DNA of 64,000 nucleotides from Flavobacteriaceae bacterium CRH (GTDB lineage Bacteria > Bacteroidota > Bacteroidia > Flavobacteriales > Flavobacteriaceae): the NCBI GenBank assembly GCA_001507425.1, contig LMAJ01000003.1, positions 62,001 to 126,000 of the forward strand, given 5' to 3'. The translations under genes were made by a program, and so were the position numbers. Positions within the stretch are counted from its first letter, which is position 1; each line of letters begins with the position of its first letter. Shown here piece after piece: positions 36,847 through 44,127 of the stretch. The notes under the pieces are model-generated. The model searched no databases and was not told the origin of the DNA. It saw only the letters and a list, made by a program, of their open reading frames with translations.

Positions 36847-36977
36847 AAACACATAGAAACATAGATTTTATCGTTAAAAAAGAGTAGAAAAGAAACTAGT
36901 TTCCACACATAGTCTATGTTAATTAATGCAAGTGAAATGCCTTTTGAACGCAAACCAAACTATGTTTCTATGTGTTA
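36847..36977. repeat. 131-bp hairpin element (ACATAGAAACATAG family), copy 2
   Basis: The perfect 17-bp arms AACACATAGAAACATAG (36848-36864) and CTATGTTTCTATGTGTT (36960-36976) match the ends of copy 1 at 33901-34043. The interior shares AGTGAAATGCCTTTT with copy 1 but is otherwise diverged. It is bracketed by two copies of the GAGGCGCACAG hairpin, so the whole 335-bp receptor-MFS gap is repeat sequence. Confidence 0.85.
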
Positions 36978-37014
36978 AAATAGTTATCCGCAACGGGTTA
37001 AATCCAAATCCAGA

Positions 37015-37050
37015 TACTGTAGAGGCGCACAGCAGTGCGTCTCCGCAACG
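37015..37050. repeat. GAGGCGCACAGCAGTGCGTCTC hairpin repeat, copy 2
   Basis: It is identical to copy 1 over 30 bases (37015-37044) in the same orientation and ends about 30 bp before the MFS start codon. Confidence 0.85.
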
Positions 37051-37078
37051 TAACTACAAAGCATAGACATATAAAAAA

Positions 37079-38299
37079 ATGAAAAACCTAGGAATCAAAA
37101 TATCACTTTACCTCAATTATTTCGTCTTCGCTATTTTATTAAACAGCGTAGGCATTGTGATTTTAAAATCGCAAAAAAATTACGGAGTCGATGAGGTCCA
37201 AGCGAGTATTTTAGAAGCTTTTAAAGACATGCCAATTGCTATTGTATCCTTTTTTATAGCCTCTTTTTTACCCAGAATCGGTTACAGAAAAGCAATGTTA
37301 ATAGGTTTGGGCTTAGTGACTTTTGCCTGTATTTCTATGTATTTTGGAAACTCATTTGACAACGCTAAAATCCTTTTTGCAACCGTTGGAGTTTCATTTG
37401 CTTTGATCAAAGTTTCCGTTTATTCCTTAATAGGAACCGTGACCGAAACTAAAAAAGAGCACAACGCTTTAATGAGCAGTATCGAAGGTTTTTTTATGGT
37501 TGGAATTGCGTTGGCTTATTTTTTATTTCCGGCTTTTAATAATGAAAATGATCCTAATTCATGGTTAAATGTCTATTGGTTTTTAGCCGGATTATCGTTT
37601 CTGTCTTTTCTGTTTTTATTTTTTGTAAAGTTCGAAGAAGCAGAAGTTTCAGCAGGCGCAAACCTCAAAGATGATTTCCTGCAAATGTTCAAATTAATGG
37701 CAAAATTGCTTACCGTTATTTTTGTAATCAGCGTCTTTTTATTTGTCATGATCGAACAGGGAATCCTTTCGTGGTTACCAACATTCAACACAAAAGTGCT
37801 TCATTTACCGGAAAATATAAGCATCATGATGGCCAGTATTTTGGCAATTTCATTAGCAATAGGAAGGCTTGTCGCAGGAATCGTAACCAAAAAAGTAAAC
37901 TGGATTTATGTTTTAAGCGTTTGTATTATTTCTGCGATGTTAATTGTTGTTTTTGTACTTCCAAAAACAGTCGGATTAGAAGTGAAAAACATCAATACAC
38001 TTTCGGATATTCCGCTGATTGGGTTTGCTTTCCCTTTAATCGGATTATTTATTGCGCCCATTTATCCGTTATTAAATTCGATTGTATTAAGTGCTCTGCC
38101 TAAAAATCTGCAAAGTTCTATGACCGGATTAATTGTCATTTTTTCTGCACTTGGCGGCACTTTAGGTTCCAGAATAACAGGTTGGCTGTTTAAAAATGAA
38201 GGCCCTGAAAAAGCATTTTATTTTACCTTAATTCCGATGACATTATTACTGATTTCCTTTTTTATTCTTAAAAAAATAACTGCAAAAGATGAAATTTAA
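37079..38299 (+). CDS. MFS transporter, probable trehalose importer
   Basis: A 406-residue protein with 12 hydrophobic segments in two six-helix halves, e.g. ISLYLNYFVFAILLNSVGIVIL, then the loop LPRIGYRKAMLIGLG (residues about 63-78) with the basic MFS loop 2-3 motif. The middle loop is charged (KFEEAEVSAGANLKDDF). Substrate specificity cannot be read directly. Its position between a receptor and a cytoplasmic trehalase, overlapping the trehalase start by 11 bp, makes inner-membrane import of intact trehalose the best inference. Confidence 0.85.
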   Translation: MKNLGIKISLYLNYFVFAILLNSVGIVILKSQKNYGVDEVQASILEAFKDMPIAIVSFFIASFLPRIGYRKAMLIGLGLVTFACISMYFGNSFDNAKILFATVGVSFALIKVSVYSLIGTVTETKKEHNALMSSIEGFFMVGIALAYFLFPAFNNENDPNSWLNVYWFLAGLSFLSFLFLFFVKFEEAEVSAGANLKDDFLQMFKLMAKLLTVIFVISVFLFVMIEQGILSWLPTFNTKVLHLPENISIMMASILAISLAIGRLVAGIVTKKVNWIYVLSVCIISAMLIVVFVLPKTVGLEVKNINTLSDIPLIGFAFPLIGLFIAPIYPLLNSIVLSALPKNLQSSMTGLIVIFSALGGTLGSRITGWLFKNEGPEKAFYFTLIPMTLLLISFFILKKITAKDEI

Positions 38300-40154
38300 A
38301 ATCCATATAGCCCAAACCATCGAAAAATTATTGGCTCAGGAAGATACTGACGGCGATAAAAAAATTACGATTGATGATCATGGTCCAAAAAGCTTTTTGC
38401 TTAACGATGAAAACGGAAATTCAGCATTGATTGAAGGAACGTATCAGCTTTCAAATTTGCTACAGGAATTGGCTTTGGCTAAAAAAAACAATACAGAATT
38501 TGCTGAAATAGATCTCAATGAAATCACCGAAGATCCTGTAAAAAGAATTTCGCGAAAAATAAAAGACTTATACTGGAAAGGTTTAACCAGAACAATTGAC
38601 GCTATTGGCGTAAAGAAAATTCTCGAAGACGATAAAATCGAAAATGAAATTGCGTATTTGTATGTACCATTTGGCGATGAAATTGTTTTTGATTATTTCA
38701 AGAAATTAGAAGCTACCACTCCAAAGTTGAAAGTAGTACAAATGCCCAAAAATATTTCACCGGAATATGTTTTATCATTGAACAAAAAACCGGGAATTCT
38801 GGCTTTGGCACTTCAAATAAAAAACAATGAAATCTCCGGAGTTCCGTTTGTGGTTCCTGGCGGAAGGTTTAATGAAATGTACGGTTGGGACAGTTATTTT
38901 ATTGCCAAAGGACTTTTGATCGATGATAAAATTGACCTTGCTTTAGGCATTGCCGAGAACTTTAAATATCAAATAGATCATTACGGGAAAATACTAAATG
39001 CAAACCGCAGTTATTATTTGACCCGCACGCAGCCACCACTTTATACGTCCTTAATTATGGATGTTTTAGAAAAGTCGAATCCGGATATTTTTTGGATTGA
39101 AAGACATTTAAAAACGGCCATAAAAGAATACCAAACCGTTTGGATGGAAGAAGGAAAACGACTCACAGCAAATGGTTTAAATCGTTATAAAGCAGAGGGA
39201 ATCGGGCTTCCGTTTGAAGTTGAAGAAGGACATTTTGATGATATTTTGGAGCAATATGCGCCAAAGTACAACCTATCAACCCGTGAATTTGAAAAGAAAT
39301 ATCTTGAGAGAGAAGTTGTAGACACTGAACTTGATAAGTACTTTATTCACGATCGAAGCATGCGCGAAAGCGGACACGACACAACCAATAGATTAGTTGG
39401 AGTTTGTGCCAATTTAAACACGGTTGCGATTAATAGTTTGCTCTATAAATACGAAACGGATATTGCTTTTTTGATTCAGAAATACTTTAAAAATGAATTT
39501 CAATATTTTGAAGATAAATCTTTTTCAAGTGAATATTGGATTTCAAAAGCAATTTCCAGAAAGGAAAAAATCAACAAAATGTGTTGGAATCCTGAAAATG
39601 GAATTTATTTTGATTATGATTTTGTAAATGAAAAACAGCATGTTTTTGATGCTGCAACAACTTTTTATCCGCTTTGGGCAAAAATAAGTACGCAGGAACA
39701 AGCGGAGATTTTGGTTAAAAAAACACTTTCGAAATTTAAAATGAAAGGGGGAATTGCAGGAAGCAGCAAAGAATCGATTGCTGGTTTAGATAAAAATTCA
39801 CCAGTACGACAATGGGATTATCCGTTTGGCTGGGCGCCGCATCAAATGCTTTTGTGGGAAGGTTTACTGAATTATAATTTTAATGAAGAGGCGCAGGAAA
39901 TGGTGTATCGCTGGCTTTGGCTAATAACCAGAAATGCCGTTGATTACAACGGAACGATTCCGGAGAAGTTTGATTTATCGATAAGCTCGCACAAAATTTT
40001 TGCAGAATACGGAAACGTAGGAACCGAGTTTAATTATATAACCGAAGAAGGTTTTGGATGGATGAACGCTTCGTACCAATTCGGTTTGACCATTTTAAAA
40101 GACGATTTAAAACAAAAATTATCAGATTTAGTTGATCCTGATGAGCTTTTCTAA
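38289..40154 (+). CDS. treF: Cytoplasmic GH37 trehalase with EF-hand-like N-terminus
   Basis: A 621-residue glycoside hydrolase family 37 enzyme splitting trehalose into two glucose. Both family signatures are present: PGGRFNEMYGWDSYF starting near residue 190 and QWDYPFGWAPHQ near residue 508. There is no signal peptide, so it acts in the cytoplasm, consistent with the MFS gene upstream. Residues 19-34, DTDGDKKITIDDHGPK, form an EF-hand-like loop with Asp19, Asp21, Asp23 and Asp30. From memory this resembles the calcium-binding segment of fungal neutral trehalases (ITIEDxGPK). The gene symbol follows the E. coli cytoplasmic trehalase. It overlaps the MFS gene by 11 bp. Confidence 0.93.
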   Translation: MKFKIHIAQTIEKLLAQEDTDGDKKITIDDHGPKSFLLNDENGNSALIEGTYQLSNLLQELALAKKNNTEFAEIDLNEITEDPVKRISRKIKDLYWKGLTRTIDAIGVKKILEDDKIENEIAYLYVPFGDEIVFDYFKKLEATTPKLKVVQMPKNISPEYVLSLNKKPGILALALQIKNNEISGVPFVVPGGRFNEMYGWDSYFIAKGLLIDDKIDLALGIAENFKYQIDHYGKILNANRSYYLTRTQPPLYTSLIMDVLEKSNPDIFWIERHLKTAIKEYQTVWMEEGKRLTANGLNRYKAEGIGLPFEVEEGHFDDILEQYAPKYNLSTREFEKKYLEREVVDTELDKYFIHDRSMRESGHDTTNRLVGVCANLNTVAINSLLYKYETDIAFLIQKYFKNEFQYFEDKSFSSEYWISKAISRKEKINKMCWNPENGIYFDYDFVNEKQHVFDAATTFYPLWAKISTQEQAEILVKKTLSKFKMKGGIAGSSKESIAGLDKNSPVRQWDYPFGWAPHQMLLWEGLLNYNFNEEAQEMVYRWLWLITRNAVDYNGTIPEKFDLSISSHKIFAEYGNVGTEFNYITEEGFGWMNASYQFGLTILKDDLKQKLSDLVDPDELF

Positions 40155-40170
40155 ATATCCGTAAATGACA

Positions 40171-40212
40171 AACCCGACAGTCTCGAAGCCTCGGGATAAA
40201 ACCTGTCGGGTT
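40171..40212. repeat. AACCCGACAG hairpin with nested CGAAGCCTCGGG after treF
   Basis: The 10-bp perfect arms AACCCGACAG / CTGTCGGGTT enclose TCTCGAAGCCTCGGGA, a variant of the 16-mer found at 48515 and 56632. No T-run follows on the plus strand, so termination is uncertain. Confidence 0.75.
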
Positions 40213-40229
40213 ACTATGCGCGAAAAACT

Positions 40230-40285
40230 GCCACAGATTAAAAGATTTTCACAGATTAATCTTTTTTAATTCTTTAATCTGTGGC
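40230..40285. repeat. GCCACAGATTAAA hairpin between treF and the prenyl synthase gene
   Basis: The arms GCCACAGATTAAAAGA (40230-40245) and TCTTTAATCTGTGGC (40271-40285) differ by one inserted A. An extra CACAGATTAATC copy lies between them. On the minus strand a T-run follows, so it may terminate the prenyl synthase gene. Confidence 0.75.
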
Positions 40286-40293
40286 AAAAAAAA

Positions 40294-41268
40294 TTAAACC
40301 TTTCTTCCCATTAAATTCTCACCAAAAGCTCTAAGGATATTTTTCTTTTCAGTATTAATATCCATTTTTTCTAAAGTTTCAAAAGCTTTAAAAGTATACA
40401 TTTCTATTGCTTCCTGAGTAGCTTTTGAAGCTCCTGATTCGTTAAAAATAGTTTTTGCTGTTTCTATTTTTTCTGTATTATCTTCTAATTGTAAACAGAA
40501 TAATTTTTGTAATTCTGTGGCTTTTTCTTCAGATGAAAATTCTAAAGCTTTTAGGTATAAATAGGTTTTTTTATTCTCAATAATATCGCCGCCAACTTGT
40601 TTTCCAAACGTTTCAGGATCTCCAAAAGCGTCTAAATAATCATCTTGCAATTGAAAAGCCAATCCTAAATTCAATCCGAAATCATAAATTGAATCGGCTT
40701 CTTTTTCAGAAGTTTTAGCTACGATTGCGCCCATTTTCATGGCTGCAGCCACTAAAACGGCTGTTTTATATTCGATCATTTTCAGGTATTCCGGAATGGT
40801 TACATTGCTTCTTTCTTCAAAATCAACATCCCATTGTTGTCCTTCACAAACTTCAAGAGCCGTTTTGCTGAATAATTTTGCTAAATCTCTAAAAATGATT
40901 GGTTCGTATTGCTCAAAATATTGATACGCAAGAATTAGCATTGCATCACCAGAAAGAATTCCGGTATTGATATTCCATTTTTCATGAACCGTTACTTGTC
41001 CTCTTCTCAAAGGCGCATCATCCATAATATCATCATGAACTAACGAAAAATTATGAAAAACTTCGACAGCCATTGCAGCCGGAAGTGCCACTTTATAATC
41101 GGTATCAAAAACTTCTGCGGTCATTAAAGTTAGTACCGGACGCATTCGTTTTCCGCCAAGGCCTAAAATATATTCAATTGGTTCATAAAGATTTTTTGGC
41201 TCTTTGGTTATACTTTGGTTTTTTAAATAACTAATAAAAAAATCCTGGTACTGACTAATATTGTGCAT
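40294..41268 (-). CDS. Polyprenyl diphosphate synthase (trans-isoprenyl, FPP/GGPP type)
   Basis: A 324-residue prenyltransferase. The first aspartate-rich motif is LVHDDIMDDAPLRRG near residues 90-104, and the second is FQLQDDYLDAFGDPETFGKQVGGDI near residues 207-231; GGKRMRPVL marks the diphosphate-binding site. It condenses isopentenyl diphosphate with allylic diphosphates. Product chain length (C15 or C20) is not decided here. A TATCTTTG -7 box is at 41295-41302. Confidence 0.93.
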   Translation of the reverse strand: MHNISQYQDFFISYLKNQSITKEPKNLYEPIEYILGLGGKRMRPVLTLMTAEVFDTDYKVALPAAMAVEVFHNFSLVHDDIMDDAPLRRGQVTVHEKWNINTGILSGDAMLILAYQYFEQYEPIIFRDLAKLFSKTALEVCEGQQWDVDFEERSNVTIPEYLKMIEYKTAVLVAAAMKMGAIVAKTSEKEADSIYDFGLNLGLAFQLQDDYLDAFGDPETFGKQVGGDIIENKKTYLYLKALEFSSEEKATELQKLFCLQLEDNTEKIETAKTIFNESGASKATQEAIEMYTFKAFETLEKMDINTEKKNILRAFGENLMGRKV

Positions 41269-41294
41269 AAAATGAAATTCTGATTATCGTGGTT

Positions 41295-41302
41295 CAAAGA
41301 TA
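41295..41302 (-). promoter_or_regulatory. -7 box (TATCTTTG) of the prenyl synthase gene
   Basis: An exact TAnnTTTG match 26 bp upstream of the start codon; no -33 TTG at 19-20 bp spacing. Confidence 0.45.
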
Positions 41303-41413
41303 CAATTCAAATATGAATTTACTTTCTTAAAATTTAATTCATAATTAGAGCTTTAAAAACAAGGTTTATTTACACTCATTTTTGAAGTGTTAAAATTATT
41401 TTCAAAAAAACTC

Positions 41414-41441
41414 GGAAACTTTCTTGGTGTTTAGAGTTTCC
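41414..41441. promoter_or_regulatory. TetR-type operator 1 (GGAAACT-N14-AGTTTCC) before the YceI gene
   Basis: A 28-bp inverted repeat ends 4 bp before the TATATTTG -7 box (41446-41453) and covers the -33 position. The same arms occur at 41465-41492 and upstream of tetR (42107-42133). Confidence 0.75.
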
Positions 41442-41453
41442 TGTTTATATTTG
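41424..41453 (+). promoter_or_regulatory. Promoter (TTG-N19-TATATTTG) of the YceI-like gene
   Basis: TTG (41424-41426) lies in the spacer of operator 1 and TATATTTG at 41446-41453. Transcription would start near 41460, between the two operators. Confidence 0.7.
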
Positions 41454-41464
41454 CACTTTTAATT

Positions 41465-41492
41465 GGAAACTCGAAACACTGAAAAAGTTTCC
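41465..41492. promoter_or_regulatory. TetR-type operator 2 (GGAAACT-N14-AGTTTCC)
   Basis: The arms and the 14-base spacing are identical to operator 1, placed just after the predicted transcription start of the YceI gene. A half-site GGAAACT follows at 41513-41519. Confidence 0.7.
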
Positions 41493-41537
41493 GTGATGAG
41501 TTTAAGAAGATTGGAAACTCAATAAAATCAAATATTT

Positions 41538-42059
41538 ATGAAAACAACTTGGACCATAAATTCTAGTCAGTCAGATGTTTTAATCAAAATGAGACATTCG
41601 ATTATTGCCTATATAGGCGGAACTGCAAACAAATTTGACGGTTATGTAAATATTGAAGACAATGAAATTGAAGATGCTTCAGTTGAATTTTCATTAGATA
41701 TAAATAATAAAAGCGACAGTTTTCAGCAAATTGATACGCATTTGCAGTTGAATGATTTTTTTAATGTAAACGAACATCCGATTATTAGTTTCAAATCGAC
41801 TTCTTTTCAGAAAATAAATAATAACATCAATTTTTTTAAAGGTGATTTAACGATAAAAGATGTTACTAAGGTTGTAGAGCTTGATGCCGAGTTTATCGGA
41901 ATCAATTCTTATAACGGAGAAAGAAAGGTTGCTTTTGAAATTAAAGGAGATATTAAACGTCAGGACTTTGGTTTAGATTTTAATTCTTTTAACCATAATG
42001 GAGGTTTAGCTCTTGGAAAAGATATTAAGCTTATAGCGAATCTGGAATTTAGCATATAA
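41538..42059 (+). CDS. YceI-like domain protein
   Basis: A 173-residue protein of the YceI lipocalin-like family. TWTINSSQSDVLIKMRHSIIAYIGGTANKFDGYVNIED opens the barrel, and ASVEFSLDINNKSDS and FFNVNEHPIISFKSTSF match the conserved strands that in homologs enclose an isoprenoid. Unlike E. coli YceI it has no signal peptide, so it is predicted cytoplasmic. It lies upstream of the tetR-efflux operon and its promoter carries two copies of the same operator, so it is probably co-regulated. A polyprenyl synthase gene is its divergent neighbour, which is suggestive but not proof of an isoprenoid link. Confidence 0.85.
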   Translation: MKTTWTINSSQSDVLIKMRHSIIAYIGGTANKFDGYVNIEDNEIEDASVEFSLDINNKSDSFQQIDTHLQLNDFFNVNEHPIISFKSTSFQKINNNINFFKGDLTIKDVTKVVELDAEFIGINSYNGERKVAFEIKGDIKRQDFGLDFNSFNHNGGLALGKDIKLIANLEFSI

Positions 42060-42105
42060 AATCTTATTCAATCAATAAATTAATGTAAAATTATTACAAA
42101 AATAG

Positions 42106-42134
42106 CGGAAACTATTTTTAGAATAAAGTTTCCG
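42106..42134. promoter_or_regulatory. TetR-type operator (CGGAAACT-N13-AGTTTCCG) before tetR
   Basis: The 8-bp perfect arms flank a 13-base spacer, immediately upstream of the TATATTTG -7 box. The core arms equal those of the two operators before the YceI gene. Confidence 0.8.
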
Positions 42135-42137
42135 ACT

Positions 42138-42145
42138 TATATTTG
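42138..42145 (+). promoter_or_regulatory. -7 box (TATATTTG) of the tetR-efflux operon
   Basis: An exact TAnnTTTG match that begins 4 bp after the core operator arm, the same geometry as at the YceI gene. It overlaps the first possible ATG of tetR (42143), so translation must start later. Confidence 0.7.
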
Positions 42146-42166
42146 TTAAGCAATTTGAAAATTAAA

Positions 42167-42766
42167 ATGAAAGAAAAAATCATAGCAAAAGCAAGCGATT
42201 TATTTTTAAAGCTCGGTTTTAAAAGTGTTACGATGGATGACATTGCAGGTGAAATGTGTATTTCAAAAAAAACGATTTACAAATATTTTTGTAACAAAGA
42301 AGTTTTAATTGAAGAAAGTACTTCGATGGTTCACGGGCAAGTACATGAAATCATTGATACGATCGTAGCTAAAAATTATAACGCCATTCATGAAAATTTT
42401 GAAATTAGAGAAATGTTCAGAGATATGTTCAAAAACAACACAGACACTTCTCCTATTTATCAATTGAAAAAGCATTATCCTGAAATATATCAAAATGTAT
42501 TGTCTCACGAAATTGATCAGTGCACGCAATATTTTACGGAAAACATACAAAAAGGAATAAGCGAAGGCTTGTATCGTAAGGAATTAAATGTAGAAATCTA
42601 TGTGAAATTTTATTACACTTTAATTTTTCACATCAATGAAACTACCGTTTCTGAACGAGAAGCACAGGAAATTGAACTGGAAGCATTAGAATATCATACG
42701 AGAGCTATGGCAACTGAAAAAGGAATAGTAGAATTAGAAAAACAACTTAAAAAAATTACCACTTAA
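42167..42766 (+). CDS. TetR/AcrR-family repressor of the efflux operon
   Basis: A 199-residue regulator. The DNA-binding helix-turn-helix is IIAKASDLFLKLGFKSVTMDDIAGEMCISKKTIYKYFCNKEVLIEE (residues about 4-50), the TetR_N signature. The rest is a helical ligand-binding and dimerisation domain. An ATG at 42143 is inside the -7 box, so MKEKIIAKAS at 42167 is taken as the start. It heads a tetR-tolC-adaptor-RND operon with short gaps and has an operator at its own promoter, so autorepression and inducible efflux are inferred. Confidence 0.93.
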   Translation: MKEKIIAKASDLFLKLGFKSVTMDDIAGEMCISKKTIYKYFCNKEVLIEESTSMVHGQVHEIIDTIVAKNYNAIHENFEIREMFRDMFKNNTDTSPIYQLKKHYPEIYQNVLSHEIDQCTQYFTENIQKGISEGLYRKELNVEIYVKFYYTLIFHINETTVSEREAQEIELEALEYHTRAMATEKGIVELEKQLKKITT

Positions 42767-42783
42767 TCATCAATCTATAATTT

Positions 42784-44118
42784 ATGAAAAGAATAATTCT
42801 TATATTATTGTGTTCAATTGGCTTGTCAGTCAACGCACAAGTCACAACTTTAACCTTAAAAGATGCTCTTACGTATGCGCTTCAGAATAAATCTGACGCA
42901 AAGAAATCGAAATTGCAGGTTGAAAACAGCGAATATAAAATTCAGGAAGTACGTTCAAGAGCGTTACCTCAGATTTCTGCAAACGGAAATTTAACATACA
43001 ATCCGGTTATTCAGACAACAGTAATTGACGGAGCAGGATTTGGAGCGCCGGGAACTACAATTCAGGCAGCATTTGGTCAAAAATGGACTTCAACTGCGGG
43101 AGTTTCTTTAACTCAGGCAATCTTTGATCAATCTGTTTTTACAGGTTTGAAAGCAGCAAAATCTACTCGTGAGTTTTACCAGATAAACGATCAGTTAACA
43201 GAAGAACAAGTTATAGAAAGAGTTGCAAATAACTACTATTCTGTATATGTACAAAAAGAAAGATTGATTTTATTAGACAGCAATTACGTAAACACATCAA
43301 AAGTTCGTGATATCGTAAAAGGACAATTTGATAACGGTTTAGCCAAAAAAATTGACTTAGATCGTATTGTTGTAAAAATGTCAAATATAGATACAGAGCG
43401 TCAGCAAATTAAAAATCAAATTACGTTACAGGAAAATGCTTTGAAGTTTTATATGGGAATGCCTATTGAAACTCAAATCGATATGCCTAAAGAAGAATTT
43501 GAAGTTGTTCCGGCATCATTAACAGAACAACCAACTGTTGAAAACAGAACAGAATATTTGCTTTTGAAAAAACAAGAAGAGCTTTTAGTTTATAATAAGA
43601 AAGCTGTAGAAGCAGGATATTATCCAACACTTTCATTAACTGCGGGTTATAATTATATTGGACAAGGCCCTGAATTTCCTTGGTTTGCAAAACCTGATAA
43701 AGGGGTTTATTGGTCAGATTACTCTGCAATTGGATTAAACTTACACGTACCAATCTTTACTGGTTTTGGAACCCGTGCAAAAGTAAGACAGGCAGATGTT
43801 GAAATCAGATCACTTCAGGAAGATATTAAAGACACGAAACTTTCTCTTGATTTAGATTACAGAAATGCAATAGCTCAAATTGATAACAATCTTGTAACGA
43901 TTGAAAATCAAAAAGAAAACATGCGTTTGGCAACTGAAATTTTGAGTAATACTAAAAACAATTACCTTCAGGGACTGGCATCATTAACAGATTTGTTAGA
44001 TGCTGAAAATGCATCACTTGAAGCACAAAATAATTATACCAGAGCAGTCTTAAATTACAAAATTGCCGAAGTAGCATTAATCAAATCAAAAGGCGAACTA
44101 AAAACTCTTATTAAATAA
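42784..44118 (+). CDS. TolC-family outer-membrane efflux protein
   Basis: A 444-residue outer-membrane channel. A signal peptide (MKRIILILLCSIGLSVNAQ) is followed by two OEP repeats (about 25-215 and 235-440), with the typical coiled-coil and beta segments, e.g. LTLKDALTYALQNKSDAKKSKLQVENSEYKIQEVRSRALPQISANGNL and SLTAGYNYIGQ. It connects the periplasmic adaptor to the exterior. It starts 17 bp after tetR and precedes the adaptor by 9 bp. Confidence 0.95.
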   Translation: MKRIILILLCSIGLSVNAQVTTLTLKDALTYALQNKSDAKKSKLQVENSEYKIQEVRSRALPQISANGNLTYNPVIQTTVIDGAGFGAPGTTIQAAFGQKWTSTAGVSLTQAIFDQSVFTGLKAAKSTREFYQINDQLTEEQVIERVANNYYSVYVQKERLILLDSNYVNTSKVRDIVKGQFDNGLAKKIDLDRIVVKMSNIDTERQQIKNQITLQENALKFYMGMPIETQIDMPKEEFEVVPASLTEQPTVENRTEYLLLKKQEELLVYNKKAVEAGYYPTLSLTAGYNYIGQGPEFPWFAKPDKGVYWSDYSAIGLNLHVPIFTGFGTRAKVRQADVEIRSLQEDIKDTKLSLDLDYRNAIAQIDNNLVTIENQKENMRLATEILSNTKNNYLQGLASLTDLLDAENASLEAQNNYTRAVLNYKIAEVALIKSKGELKTLIK

Positions 44119-44127
44119 CTAAACAAA

